Part shown: positions 27,038 through 35,857 of the stretch, in pieces
Position numbering within the stretch: the stretch's first letter is position 1
Layout of the letters: every line of letters starts with the position of its first letter
NCBI RefSeq assembly: GCF_027925445.1
Contig: NZ_AP027149.1
Coordinates: forward strand, 3,608,501 to 3,672,500
DNA: 64,000 bases
Direction of reading: 5' to 3'
Origin: Methylocystis bryophila
Lineage (GTDB): Bacteria > Pseudomonadota > Alphaproteobacteria > Rhizobiales > Beijerinckiaceae
The notes under the pieces: generated by a model
Databases searched by the model: none
The model's input: the letters and a program-made list of their open reading frames with translations, nothing else
What the model was told of the DNA's origin: nothing
Position numbers and translations under genes: made by a program

Positions 27038-28162
27038 ATGCAGCAGCCCGCTGGCGCGGAGAAGCGCGAGCCCGGTCCGGATCGCCTGCGCGGCCTCGTC
27101 ATCGTGCTCATGGCGCTCGATCATGCGCGCTTTTTCTTCCATGAGGACGCGCTACGCTTCAGTGCGACCGATCTGACGCAAACCTATCCGGCGCTGTTCT
27201 TCACCCGCTTCGTCACGCATTTTTGCGCGCCGACCTTCGCGCTGCTCGCGGGGCTCGGCGCCTTTCTGCATTACGCCAAGAACCGCGATCAGGCGCGCAC
27301 GGCGAAATTCCTGCTCACGCGCGGCTTGTGGCTCGTCTTTCTGGACGTGGCGCTCATCAGCCCGATCTTCTCGCAGGAGATCGGCAAATTCGCGCTCGGC
27401 ACGCTCTGGGCAATCGGCTGCGGTCTCGTCGGGCTGAGCGCGCTTTGCTTCCTCGGGTCGCGCGCCGTGCTCGCGATCGGCTGCCTGATTCTCGCTTCTC
27501 ACGATCTCTTCGACAGCGTGCACGCCGCCTCTCTCGGCGCCTTCGGCCCCTATTGGAGCCTCCTGCACGAGCCAGGCCCTTTGCCGCTGGGGATCGCGGG
27601 CCGCGTCGCCTACCCCATCCTACCGTGGATCGGCGTCGTCGCGCTCGGCTATGGGCTCGGTCCGCTTTTCCTCGAAGACGGCGCCAAGCGCGCGCGCATC
27701 CTCACGGCGGCCGGCCTCGCGGCGGTGTTCGCGTTCATTCTGTTGCGTGGCGTCAATCTCTACGGCGACCCCAAGCCCTGGAGCGTCCAGCCGCAGACAA
27801 CGATGACGGCGCTCTCCTTTCTGAACGTCAGCAAATATCCGCCTTCGCTGCTTTATGCGCTCGTCACGCTCGGCCCCGCGTTGATTCTTCTGCCGCAGAT
27901 GGAAAAGCTCGGCGGCGCGGCGGGGAGAATTCTCGCCGATTTCGGAAGAGCGCCGCTCTTCTTCTATGTGACGCATCTCTATCTGGGCGTGGCGGCCGCG
28001 CTCATCTTCGCGCAGCTCGCCAAGACGCCGGAGGCCTATCGTCTCGGCCTGCCTTGGGTCTATGTCGCCTGGCTCGCGTTGGTTGCGGTGCTCTACCCGC
28101 CCTGCCGCTGGTTCGCCAATCTCAAACGCCGCAGCAGCGCCTGGTGGCTGAGCTATTTGTGA
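27038..28162 (+). CDS. DUF1624 / HGSNAT-like membrane protein
   Basis: A 374-residue polytopic membrane protein. The opening RLRGLVIVLMALDHARFFFH is the diagnostic start of DUF1624 (heparan-alpha-glucosaminide N-acetyltransferase-like catalytic domain), with the DHARFFFH His expected in the active site. About ten hydrophobic helices follow. Members are thought to acetylate sugars across the membrane, but no bacterial substrate is established for this branch. The ATG at 27038 is chosen; a TTG at 27026 would overlap the decarboxylase stop. A Rho-independent terminator lies 87 bases downstream. Confidence 0.83.
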   Translation: MQQPAGAEKREPGPDRLRGLVIVLMALDHARFFFHEDALRFSATDLTQTYPALFFTRFVTHFCAPTFALLAGLGAFLHYAKNRDQARTAKFLLTRGLWLVFLDVALISPIFSQEIGKFALGTLWAIGCGLVGLSALCFLGSRAVLAIGCLILASHDLFDSVHAASLGAFGPYWSLLHEPGPLPLGIAGRVAYPILPWIGVVALGYGLGPLFLEDGAKRARILTAAGLAAVFAFILLRGVNLYGDPKPWSVQPQTTMTALSFLNVSKYPPSLLYALVTLGPALILLPQMEKLGGAAGRILADFGRAPLFFYVTHLYLGVAAALIFAQLAKTPEAYRLGLPWVYVAWLALVAVLYPPCRWFANLKRRSSAWWLSYL

Positions 28163-28248
28163 GAGTGGCCGTTTCGAATGTCGGGCTCTTGCCTGGAGAG
28201 CAGAGCTTTCCATCGCTCAAGTGAAGCTGCGGAGGGCGCCAGGCTCCG

Positions 28249-28276
28249 GAGCCGAAAAAGCCGGCTCGTTTTTCTT
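28249..28276 (+). terminator. Rho-independent terminator after the DUF1624 gene
   Basis: Stem GAGCCG (28249-28254) pairs with CGGCTC (28262-28267) around a 7-base A-rich loop, followed by GTTTTTCTT. An overlapping palindrome GGCTCCGGAGCC lies at 28242-28253. It would end transcripts from the rightward operon before the leftward GTPase locus. Confidence 0.75.
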
Positions 28277-28314
28277 GCCTCCTAAGCGGGCTCCGATTGG
28301 AGCCTCCAATAAAC

Positions 28315-28503
28315 CTAGAGAAGCTTCTTCAACGAATCGAGAATATCGCTCGTTAAACCCATTGCGCGACCCACGGCCTTCTCGATCAACGCAGCAACAA
28401 CCTCCCACGTTCCTTTTTCTATAGCCTCGCCAAGCTCGCTAGCAAACCTCTCATCGCTATCGATGGCCTCGTTTACAAATGCTTTTAGCTCGGCTTCATT
28501 CAT
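28315..28503 (-). CDS. Small acidic helical protein next to the GTPase (62 aa)
   Basis: A 62-residue protein starting MNEAELKAFVNEAIDSDERF, all helix-forming, acidic in the first half and amphipathic later (EVVAALIEKAVGRAMGLTSD), ending SLKKLL. No family is recognised. The start is decided by GAGGAG eight bases upstream of the ATG at 28503; a longer reading from 28536 would overlap the GTPase stop. It lies 10 bases after the GTPase gene on the same strand, so the two are surely co-transcribed. Its base composition is as AT-rich as the GTPase and unlike the surroundings. Confidence 0.65.
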   Translation of the reverse strand: MNEAELKAFVNEAIDSDERFASELGEAIEKGTWEVVAALIEKAVGRAMGLTSDILDSLKKLL

Positions 28504-28513
28504 GGGTAGCTCC

Positions 28514-29539
28514 TCAATCAATCGCTTCAACATCAAAGATAACTTGATTTGTTCCTCGATCGAAGAAAACAGGCAGCCCTAGCCCTTTTACCTTCGCCCA
28601 GGCAAGATTACTGCCAGCCTTCTGGATTGACCGTCCAAATCTTAACATCGACGCTCCTTCGGAGTTTTGAGCGAGCTTCACCTTGACTGCGTTGAGGTTG
28701 AATGCGTATTTTGCAGAACAGCATACAGCTTTAGATTGTTCGTATATTCTAGAAAGCTCATCTCTCGCCGATGGATTCGCAACTATCAATTCTGCGTAGC
28801 GCGTCTCATCAAAGCCGCCCTTATGGCACAGGAAAGCTTTAGAATTGCTCATCCAAAAATCATTTGGAAGCTTCATCAATGCATCTGGATTTGAAGTTAT
28901 GAATGTCCTGCGCACGATGTCGGCTTGGTGGGCGCCGAACAAGCCATCATAGAAATATACGGCCTTTCTACCGAGGGCAATCGCCGTTTCTTTGCTCGTT
29001 GCTATTGTTACATTTTCTCCATTTTTTGCAAAAATCCATGGCGAATTTGATACAGCGTCAGCTTTGGTAATCACCACGGACAAACGGCTCAGGAATTTCT
29101 CCTTCTCCTCTGCGCCAATTCTGCTTATGATCGTTTCAAGAGCCGTGCAGTCGTAAGTAATTGTACGTGTATCCGCTTGAAACGCCCAAAGGACCACGTC
29201 GCATGTTGTGGCGTAATGAGCATATAGATCGAGATAGGCCTGATCAGCGCCCACAGACTCGCCTATTCCGGGCAAATCCCAGAAAATGACCGGGTTCCCC
29301 GCGGAGTCATGACCCCTATGAGCCTGAGGCTCCTTTGTGCAGGGTTTGACGTCATCCACGTCAAAATTGGTGCCAAAAATGGCGTTTATTAGGGAGGTTT
29401 TTCCAGACCCCGTTTGACCAAATATCGCAGCAGTAAGTGGTCTCTTTCGCTCCTTAGCAATCAGTTTTTTCACCGAGAGTAAATCGGAGCCAATTTTTTG
29501 TTCGATTTTCCGCAAGAGATCAAGAAGTCCGTCTTTCAT
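28514..29539 (-). CDS. P-loop GTPase of the Era/YfjP-like family, in an AT-rich island
   Basis: A 341-residue soluble GTPase. G1 is GQTGSGKTS (residues 41-49), a Thr at residue 68 can serve as G2, G3 is DLPG (88-91) and G4 is TKAD (158-161). The N-terminal 35 residues are a charged helix, and the C-terminal 160 residues match no family I know. It resembles the YfjP/IRG-like group of translation-type GTPases with an added effector domain. Codon use and GC are clearly lower than in neighbours, suggesting recent transfer. A small partner gene follows at once. Function unknown; a defence or stress role is only a guess. Confidence 0.82.
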   Translation of the reverse strand: MKDGLLDLLRKIEQKIGSDLLSVKKLIAKERKRPLTAAIFGQTGSGKTSLINAIFGTNFDVDDVKPCTKEPQAHRGHDSAGNPVIFWDLPGIGESVGADQAYLDLYAHYATTCDVVLWAFQADTRTITYDCTALETIISRIGAEEKEKFLSRLSVVITKADAVSNSPWIFAKNGENVTIATSKETAIALGRKAVYFYDGLFGAHQADIVRRTFITSNPDALMKLPNDFWMSNSKAFLCHKGGFDETRYAELIVANPSARDELSRIYEQSKAVCCSAKYAFNLNAVKVKLAQNSEGASMLRFGRSIQKAGSNLAWAKVKGLGLPVFFDRGTNQVIFDVEAID

Positions 29540-29815
29540 GGTTCAGACCTTTGCGTTTGACGTCTAGGTGGCGCTAGCCAGCCGCGGGCTCTTCGAATCG
29601 GGCGAGCATTTTCGCCTACTATACCTTTATCGGCAAGATCGAATCAGACAAGCGCCCCGCTTCAGCAGGCCGAAGGGCGCCATCGTGAAGGCCCATTATG
29701 GCGCATTCGTGCCCGTCGCGACGCGCGCGGATGAGGAACAGCGGACAGGCAGACCGAAGCTCAGCCATCTGCGATGCAGCTGTCGAATCGCCCTTCGCTG
29801 TGCTAACCACCCGTC

Positions 29816-30709
29816 ATGCTTGAAGGTCTGCCGCCCAATGGGGCAAGCACGCTGCTGCGCTTTATCAGTGACGCGTCGCGAGCGCGCGCCGTCGCCGATT
29901 TCATCGTCGAGACATTCGACCCTGCCGAGACCGCGGCCTGCGTCTTCGAGGACGAGAAGACGGGCTTATGGACCGCCGAGGTGTTTTTCCAGGAGCCGCC
30001 CGACGAGGGCGAGCTGCGCGCGCTCATCGAATCCGTCTTCGACGCCGAGACTGCAGGGGCTGTCGCCTTCGCCGCAATCGAGGAGCGCGACTGGGTCGAG
30101 AACGCGCTCGCGGGCCTGAAGCCCGTGCGCGCAGGGCGGATTCTCGTCCACGGCGCGCATGATCGCGCGCGCCTCTCCGCCAATGACGTCGGCGTCGAGA
30201 TCGAAGCGGCGCTCGCCTTCGGCACCGGCCATCACGGCACGACGCTCGGCTGTCTTCTCGCGCTGGAGGAAGTTCTCAAGCGCCGTCGTCCCCGCCGGGC
30301 GCTCGACGTCGGCACGGGAACGGGCGTGCTGGCCATCGCCGGCGCGAAGCTGTTGCACCAAGCTGTCGCCTGCGGCGACATTGACGCGGTCTCGGTCGCG
30401 ACCGCCCGCGCCAATGCGCTCGCCAATGGCGTCGGCCCCTATGTGCGACCGTTGCTCGCCACCGGCGTGCGGCACGAGGCGCTGCGGGGGCGGCGCTTCG
30501 ATCTGATCTTCGCCAATATCCTGGCCAAGCCGCTGCGCCTGCTGGCGCCGAGCCTCACGCGCGTCGCGGCGCCGAACGCCGAGCTCATCCTGTCGGGGCT
30601 CCTTGCGCGCGACGTTCCGGGCGTCCTCACCGCCTATCGCGCACAGGGCTTTCGGCTGCTGCGACGCCGCGACATCGATGGCTGGGCGACCCTGCTCCTC
30701 TGTCGGTGA
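29816..30709 (+). CDS. prmA: Ribosomal protein L11 methyltransferase
   Basis: A 297-residue SAM-dependent methyltransferase that trimethylates L11. The N-terminal recognition domain is present (the EERDWVENALAGLKPVRAG segment is typical of PrmA), then AFGTGHHGTTLGCLLALE and the SAM loop RALDVGTGTGVLAIAGAKL. Motif IV is FDLIFANILAKPLRLLAP, close to the N-P-P-Y-like loop of the family, and the end is LSGLLARDVPGVLTAYRAQG. It starts a rightward run followed by ydcF after 18 bases. Confidence 0.95.
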   Translation: MLEGLPPNGASTLLRFISDASRARAVADFIVETFDPAETAACVFEDEKTGLWTAEVFFQEPPDEGELRALIESVFDAETAGAVAFAAIEERDWVENALAGLKPVRAGRILVHGAHDRARLSANDVGVEIEAALAFGTGHHGTTLGCLLALEEVLKRRRPRRALDVGTGTGVLAIAGAKLLHQAVACGDIDAVSVATARANALANGVGPYVRPLLATGVRHEALRGRRFDLIFANILAKPLRLLAPSLTRVAAPNAELILSGLLARDVPGVLTAYRAQGFRLLRRRDIDGWATLLLCR

Positions 30710-30727
30710 GGCAAAATTGGAGGCCGC

Positions 30728-31522
30728 ATGTTCTTCGTCGCTTCAAAGGTTCTGGAATTCTTTTTCGCGCCCTCGCATTTTGTCGTCTTCTGCGTGCTTG
30801 TCGGCGCGGTGCTCGCCTTCACGCGCTTTCGGCGTTTCGGCGCTTGGCTCAGTCTCATATCCGCGCTCTTACTGGTTTTGATGGGCTTCGGGCCGCTCGG
30901 ATCTTTTCTGGTCGGCCCGCTCGAAGCGCGCTTTCCCGAGCTTGGAGACGACATGGAGGCGCCGGACGGGATCATCGTCCTCGGCGGCTCCGTCGACGAA
31001 GAGCTTTCCGCCGAGCGCAGGCATGTGGTCTTCACGGAGGCCGCGCAACGCCTGACCGCGCCGATCGAATTGAAACGGCGCTTTCCGAAGGCGCGCCTCG
31101 TCTTCACAGGCGGCAGCGGTCTGCTCGCGAGCTCTGGCGCGACGGAGGCCGACGCGGTGCGACGCTTCTGGCGCGCCATCGGGCTCGATCAGGACGACGT
31201 GATCTATGAGGATCGCTCGCGCAACACATTCGAGAATGCGGAGTTCACCAAGGCGCTCGTTCAGCCGAAGCCCGGCGAGCGCTGGTTGCTCGTGTCTTCC
31301 GCGAGCCACATGCCGCGCTCCATGGGAATCTTCCGAAAGGCGGGCTTTCCGGTGATCGCTTTTCCAGTCGATTTCCACACGACGGGCAATGTCTGGCGCC
31401 CGCGCATTCCGCACTCGACCTCGCGCGGCATGGGTCTCACCGACATGGCGGCGCATGAGTGGATCGGCCTCGTCATCTCCCGTCTGACGGGAAAAAGCGA
31501 CGCCTTGCTGCCCGGATCATGA
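30728..31522 (+). CDS. YdcF family protein (DUF218, ElyC-like)
   Basis: A 264-residue membrane protein. Two N-terminal transmembrane helices (about 12-30 and 37-58) precede a periplasmic DUF218 domain with the motifs DGIIVLGGSVDEELS, ARLVFTGGSGLL, EDRSRNTFENAEFTKAL and WLLVSSASHMPRSMGIFRKA, all typical of YdcF/ElyC/SanA proteins. ElyC acts in lipid-carrier and envelope homeostasis in E. coli; the exact role here is open. It is co-transcribed with prmA. Confidence 0.9.
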   Translation: MFFVASKVLEFFFAPSHFVVFCVLVGAVLAFTRFRRFGAWLSLISALLLVLMGFGPLGSFLVGPLEARFPELGDDMEAPDGIIVLGGSVDEELSAERRHVVFTEAAQRLTAPIELKRRFPKARLVFTGGSGLLASSGATEADAVRRFWRAIGLDQDDVIYEDRSRNTFENAEFTKALVQPKPGERWLLVSSASHMPRSMGIFRKAGFPVIAFPVDFHTTGNVWRPRIPHSTSRGMGLTDMAAHEWIGLVISRLTGKSDALLPGS

Positions 31523-31638
31523 GCGCAACCGCAGAGTCTGCGCTCTGCTCCAAGCCGACTTGTGACGGGCAAGCATAGAAACGCGAAGGCCAGCGCATAT
31601 CTCCTATCGCCATCGGCGCGAAACCGACGGAGACCGAA

Positions 31639-32277
31639 ATGGGCGACCTCATCCTCACCACCTTCGACTGGGTCCCCGAGGCGCCGCGCGGCTTCGTGCG
31701 CGACATTCGCGTGCGTTGGGCGCTGGAAGAGGCTGGACTGCCCTATCGCATTAAGAGCACGCCATTTTACGATCGGGGCGACGATCATTTCGCGCACCAG
31801 CCCTTTGGGCAAGTCCCCTGGCTGACCGACGGAGACCTTTCGATCTTCGAGAGCGGCGCAATTCTGCTTCATCTCGGCGATCGCAGCGGCGCGTTGATGC
31901 CGGTCGATACCGTCAAGCGCAGCGAGGCCGTTCAATGGCTGTTCGCGGCGCTCAATTCGGTCGAGATGGCGAGCCTGCCTTGGGCCATACTGAAATTCTC
32001 GGACGGCGCCGGCGATACGCCGGCATGGAAATTTCTGGACGACTTCCTCAAGCTTAGGCTCCAACGGCTGGAGCCGGTCTTGGCGGGACGCGAATGGCTC
32101 GCAGGGACCTTCTCCATCGCAGACATCGCCATGACGGACGCGTTGCGTCTCGTCGATCGGTTCGACGGGCTCGCGCAATATCCCGCCTGTCGCGATTATG
32201 TTGCGCGCGCCGCGAGCCGCCCGTCCTTCGTGAGAGCGCATGCGGATCAGATGGCGCATTTTGCTGCGGGGGACTAA
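31639..32277 (+). CDS. Glutathione S-transferase family protein
   Basis: A 212-residue GST. The N-terminal thioredoxin-like half has VRWALEEAGLPYRI, the cis-Pro segment FGQVPWLTDGDLSIFESGAI and the ILLHLGDRSGALMP helix; the C-domain contains AGTFSIADIAMTDALRLVDR, the N-capping box of GSTs. The catalytic residue at the start is not a clear Cys or Ser. Substrate unknown. Followed by fic after 9 bases. Confidence 0.9.
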   Translation: MGDLILTTFDWVPEAPRGFVRDIRVRWALEEAGLPYRIKSTPFYDRGDDHFAHQPFGQVPWLTDGDLSIFESGAILLHLGDRSGALMPVDTVKRSEAVQWLFAALNSVEMASLPWAILKFSDGAGDTPAWKFLDDFLKLRLQRLEPVLAGREWLAGTFSIADIAMTDALRLVDRFDGLAQYPACRDYVARAASRPSFVRAHADQMAHFAAGD

Positions 32278-32286
32278 ATTGCCGCC

Positions 32287-33036
32287 ATGCTCGCAACGCT
32301 TCTCGCCAGCATTGCAGAAAAGAAGGCGCGGCTCGACCGCTTGCGTCCGTTGAGGCCGCAAGCGCTTGCCGGTCTTCAAAAGCACTATGACGTGCAGCTC
32401 ACATACACGTCGAACGCCATCGAGGGGAATACGCTCACGCTGCGCGAAACGGCGGAGGTCATTGAGCATGGCCTCACGGTCGGCGGCAAACCGTTACGCG
32501 ATCATCTCGAAGCGGTCGATCATTACGAAGCCTTGTTGTGGATGCGCGCGCTGGCGGCGACCGAAAATCCCGTCGATGAAAACACCGTCTGCGAATTGCA
32601 TCGGCGCATCGTCGCTCGCAGCCAACCCGACATCGCCGGAATCTACAGTCGCAATCCGCGCCGTATCGCTGGCTCGCCCGTCGTCTTTCCAAACCCCGCT
32701 AAGATCCCCGAGCTCATGGAGCAATTCGGGGCATGGCTGAAAACCCCGCCGCCTGAGCCGGCCTCGGCCTTTGAAGCCCATTTCCGACTTGCGGCGATTC
32801 ACCCCTTCGCAGACGGCAATGGGAGAACGTCGCGCCTCTTGATGAATTTGCTGTTGATTCGTGGGGGCTACCCACCCGTCGCCGTGCGTCCGGAAGACCG
32901 CAAGGCATATCTTGATAGTCTTGAACGGGCGTCTCTGGCCAACGATCTCCTCCCGTACAAAACGCTCTTGCACCAGCGACTGGAGGCGACCTTGGAAGAG
33001 TATTTGGGCGCGTTGCGGGAAGCGCTACCGGAATAG
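32287..33036 (+). CDS. Fic-domain AMPylator with built-in inhibitory motif
   Basis: A 249-residue Fic protein. The catalytic loop HPFADGNGRTSR (residues 172-183) fits HxFx(D/E)GNGRxxR exactly, so AMP transfer is expected. The inhibitory helix is present at residues 42-47 (SNAIEG, matching S/TxxxE-G/N), which makes this a class II, self-inhibited Fic. The flap region is DIAGIYSRNPRRIAGSPVVF. The C-terminal 60 residues are helical. No separate antitoxin gene lies beside it, consistent with intramolecular control. Targets unknown. Confidence 0.93.
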   Translation: MLATLLASIAEKKARLDRLRPLRPQALAGLQKHYDVQLTYTSNAIEGNTLTLRETAEVIEHGLTVGGKPLRDHLEAVDHYEALLWMRALAATENPVDENTVCELHRRIVARSQPDIAGIYSRNPRRIAGSPVVFPNPAKIPELMEQFGAWLKTPPPEPASAFEAHFRLAAIHPFADGNGRTSRLLMNLLLIRGGYPPVAVRPEDRKAYLDSLERASLANDLLPYKTLLHQRLEATLEEYLGALREALPE

Positions 33037-33062
33037 ACTCTTTCGCTCCACCGGGGGCAAGT

Positions 33063-33779
33063 TCAGCTCAGCCACGCGAAGGCGCGGCGCACGAAAGCTT
33101 TGGCGTCGTGCTCTCGCGGGGCGCCGTGAGCGATAAGGACGCGCTCGATTTTCCATGCGAGAATGCGCGAGAGCGCGGCGCGGGCAGCTTTGCGATCTAG
33201 GAAGCTCAATCGCCACTCCCTTGGCGCGCCTGGATTTGGCTCGACAACGCCGTCGAGCCGGGCGACGACGGCTCTCCATCCCTTCACGGAGTCGCGCGGC
33301 AGATTCTCGATGAGATCGGCAAAAATCGCGGTGCGGCTCGCATGATGGAAGAACACCGCCTCGCTCATGATCACGCTGCCCTTGAATAGGACTTGGTCGA
33401 TGTCCTCAGCCCATCCTGGGTCCGGCGCATCGTCGAGGTCGGCGTCGAAGACGAGGTCCTTTCGGCGCCGCCGAAGGCCAGGCGATGCGAGGAGCTTCGC
33501 CTCTGGAAAAGCCGCTTTCCACTCGCCAAGGAAGAGATGATGAAGCTTGTTTGGCGAAACGAGGAACTTCGGGGGCCCCAAGGCTTCGACTTCGGCCCTC
33601 AGCTCAGCTGTCAGCGCGACCGGCGACCAGACGAAGAGTCCCCCGTCGCCAAGGCGTATGAGAGCCATGCGGGTCGGGTAAGGGAAGGAGAAGAAAGACA
33701 CGCTCGGGCCGTCGGCGGTCCAGATTTCTGGCCCGAAAGCGCAAAGTCGCGTCTTGGGCCCCGGAGCGGACTCCTCCAT
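33063..33779 (-). CDS. DUF4336 domain-containing protein
   Basis: A 238-residue protein of the DUF4336 family, a metallo-beta-lactamase-like fold that seems to lack most metal ligands. Typical words are SFFSFPYPTRMALIRLGDGG, VWSPVALTAELRAEVEALG, KFLVSPNKLHHLFLGEWKAA and VIMSEAVFFHHASRTAIFAD. Function is not established for the family. The ATG at 33779 gives the family N-terminus; the frame is open 26 codons further up to 33857. It converges with fic. Confidence 0.87.
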   Translation of the reverse strand: MEESAPGPKTRLCAFGPEIWTADGPSVSFFSFPYPTRMALIRLGDGGLFVWSPVALTAELRAEVEALGPPKFLVSPNKLHHLFLGEWKAAFPEAKLLASPGLRRRRKDLVFDADLDDAPDPGWAEDIDQVLFKGSVIMSEAVFFHHASRTAIFADLIENLPRDSVKGWRAVVARLDGVVEPNPGAPREWRLSFLDRKAARAALSRILAWKIERVLIAHGAPREHDAKAFVRRAFAWLS

Positions 33780-33896
33780 TGACGCCTTCTTTAACCGAAC
33801 GGCCTTAGCGGCCCGACGACGGAAGATTACATTGTCAATCTGCGCTCGAAACGCCACTGGCCAATGCGGCCTCGGCGAGCCCGTGGCGCGTCTCCC

Positions 33897-34697
33897 CTAC
33901 TCGATCCGCCCCTGCGTCCTGCGGCTCCGCCCTATCGGCCCATCGACGCCGCGTCCGCCGGCGCCCTGTCCCCCAGGCCAAGCGCCATGCTTCATCTCCA
34001 AGAAGAGCGCGATCGCCTGCGCGCGGTTCTTCACGTCGAGCTTCTCGAAGAGATTGCGAAGGTGGAATTTGATGGTGTTGATCGAGACCCCAAAATCCTT
34101 GGCGAGTTGACTGTTCGTCTGGCCGGAGCCAAGCGCGGAGAGCAAGCTCCTCTCGCGCAACGTGAGATTCTCGAGAGGATCGGCGCGCATCTTGCGGATG
34201 TCGACGAAAGGGAAAACCATGTCGCCCGACGCGACCGCGGCGAGAACATCGAGCAGGCGCTCGGGCGGCGCGCGCTTGCTGACGAAACCCGCGCCGCCAA
34301 GCTGCAGCGTCTCCGCCGGAGCGGCGGGATCGTTCGTGCCGCTGTAGATCACGATCTTGGGCGCCGCGGCTTGGCGCGACAACGTGCGCAGCACGTCGCG
34401 CGCATGCAGGGTCGGCAGTTGCCAGCCAATCACCGCCACTGAGAAGCGTGGGTGCCGCGCCGCCTCCAGGAACTCCTCGCCGTCCATGACTTTGAGCACC
34501 AGCCGAAAGCGACGGTCGTCATTGATGAGCGCCTCGAGTCCGGCGAGGATGAGCGGGCTCTTGTCGCAAACGGCGACGGCGATCGGCTCAAGAGCGTCCG
34601 AACGCGTTCTGTCGCCGCCGCTTTGTCCCCGCGCCGCCGCAGGCGCAGCCTGGTCCGGGCTCGCGGCCGTTATCCCAGTCGTCTGGGTGGGCGTCAT
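33897..34697 (-). CDS. NarL/FixJ-type response regulator with degenerate receiver
   Basis: A 266-residue two-domain regulator. The receiver (about 38-160) keeps the acidic pocket (VCDKSPLILAGLEALI, Asp45) and the conserved Lys140 (GFVSKRAPPERL), but the phospho-acceptor site reads VAVIGWQLP, with Gly91 where Asp is expected. The LuxR-type HTH is intact (LTLRERSLLSALGSGQ then SINTIKFHLRNLFEKLDV). The tail is Gly-rich. Phosphorylation-independent or ligand-based control is likely. Start at 34697 (MTPTQTTG); the frame runs on to 34844. An ABC ATPase gene is upstream on the same strand. Confidence 0.87.
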   Translation of the reverse strand: MTPTQTTGITAASPDQAAPAAARGQSGGDRTRSDALEPIAVAVCDKSPLILAGLEALINDDRRFRLVLKVMDGEEFLEAARHPRFSVAVIGWQLPTLHARDVLRTLSRQAAAPKIVIYSGTNDPAAPAETLQLGGAGFVSKRAPPERLLDVLAAVASGDMVFPFVDIRKMRADPLENLTLRERSLLSALGSGQTNSQLAKDFGVSINTIKFHLRNLFEKLDVKNRAQAIALFLEMKHGAWPGGQGAGGRGVDGPIGRSRRTQGRIE

Positions 34698-34840
34698 TCC
34701 GCTCCTGTCTCCAAAATCCTGTGAATTTCGGCCGATCGGCAAGCCAAGCGCCTTCAAAGCCCCTGCCCAAAGATACGGGAGCGACACCATACATGGCGGC
34801 GGCGCGATTGCAACTTCGAAACCTCGAGGCCCGGAGACGC

Positions 34841-35599
34841 TCAAAGCTGCGGCTGCCCCATCGCGCGCAGCAGCGCAGCCGAGGCGCGCCGCGCATGAGC
34901 GGAAAATTCCGCGCCGAGACGAAATTCCGCGTCGCGCGGCGCCGTGGGATCGATCACGATCTCGCCGATGACACGCCCGCCGCCAGACGAAAGCACCACG
35001 ACGCGCGTCGAGAGATAGACGCTCTCGGCGACAGAATGGGTGACAAAAACGATGGTCGTATGGGTTCGTCTCTTGAGCTCGATCAATTCGTCGTTGAGGT
35101 TGAAGCGGGTGACCTCGTCCAGCGCGGCGAAGGGTTCGTCCATCAAGAGCAGCTTGGGCCGCGTGACGAGGGCGCGTGCGATGGCGCAGCGCATCTTCAT
35201 GCCGCCGGAAAGCTCACGCGGGAATGCGTCGCGCGCGGACTCGAGTCGCACCATCGCAAGCGCGTCCAGCACGCGGGGCTCAGCCTCTCTCCGATCCACG
35301 CCGGCGAGACGAAGGGGCAGATAGACATTGGCGAAGACATTGGCCCAGGGTAGCAACGTCGCATCCTGAAAGACGAAACCAATGCCCTGACGCGCCTCCT
35401 CGCTCGACCAGGAAATCTCGCCATGCGTCGGCGACGCGACGCCGGCGATGAGCCGCAGCGCTGTGGACTTGCCACAGCCCGAAGGACCGAGGAGCGTCAG
35501 CGTCTCGCCGGGAAAAACGTCGAGATCCAAAGCGTCGAGCACGACTGCGCCATTGTCGAAAGTTTTTGAGACGGCGCGCAGCGAAACGAGCGGCGTCAT
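34841..35599 (-). CDS. ABC transporter ATP-binding protein (nitrate/sulfonate/taurine type)
   Basis: A 252-residue ATPase with Walker A LLGPSGCGKSTALRLIAG, Q-loop FVFQDATLLPWANVFANV, signature LSGGMKMRCAIARALV, Walker B LLLMDEPFAALDE and the H-loop VFVTHSVAES. The Q-loop wording DATLLPWANV and the end of the protein fit the SsuB/TauB/NrtD group. No permease or substrate-binding gene lies beside it: 258 bases with no recognised gene precede it, then lnt. It may be an orphan ATPase or the survivor of a decayed transporter. Confidence 0.9.
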   Translation of the reverse strand: MTPLVSLRAVSKTFDNGAVVLDALDLDVFPGETLTLLGPSGCGKSTALRLIAGVASPTHGEISWSSEEARQGIGFVFQDATLLPWANVFANVYLPLRLAGVDRREAEPRVLDALAMVRLESARDAFPRELSGGMKMRCAIARALVTRPKLLLMDEPFAALDEVTRFNLNDELIELKRRTHTTIVFVTHSVAESVYLSTRVVVLSSGGGRVIGEIVIDPTAPRDAEFRLGAEFSAHARRASAALLRAMGQPQL

Positions 35600-35857
35600 C
35601 GACGAACCAGCGCGAGGCGCAGGCGCGCGTGTTGAGCGCCGTCATGGCCGAGTTCGTGGCGGCGGTCCACGCCGGCCCGCTGCAGCATTCGTTGAAGAGC
35701 GCCCAAAATCCCAGGCCTCCAGTCCTCTCGCCGCACCGCTCTTGGCGAAGCCCAGAACCCAAAACGAGCAAAGGAGCGGCCAAGCTTCGCTCCCGCCAAG
35801 GCACACATATTTGATTTCGAGATAGTCGTCGACGCCGTAACGCGAGCCTTCGCGGCC

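Noticed and set aside
31261..32469. Leftward 402-codon frame across ydcF, GST and fic
   Set aside because: It spans three well-supported rightward genes and has no recognisable domain.
35600..35857. Possible decayed permease between lnt and the ABC ATPase
   Set aside because: Translation in all frames gave no membrane helices or permease motif that I could recognise.
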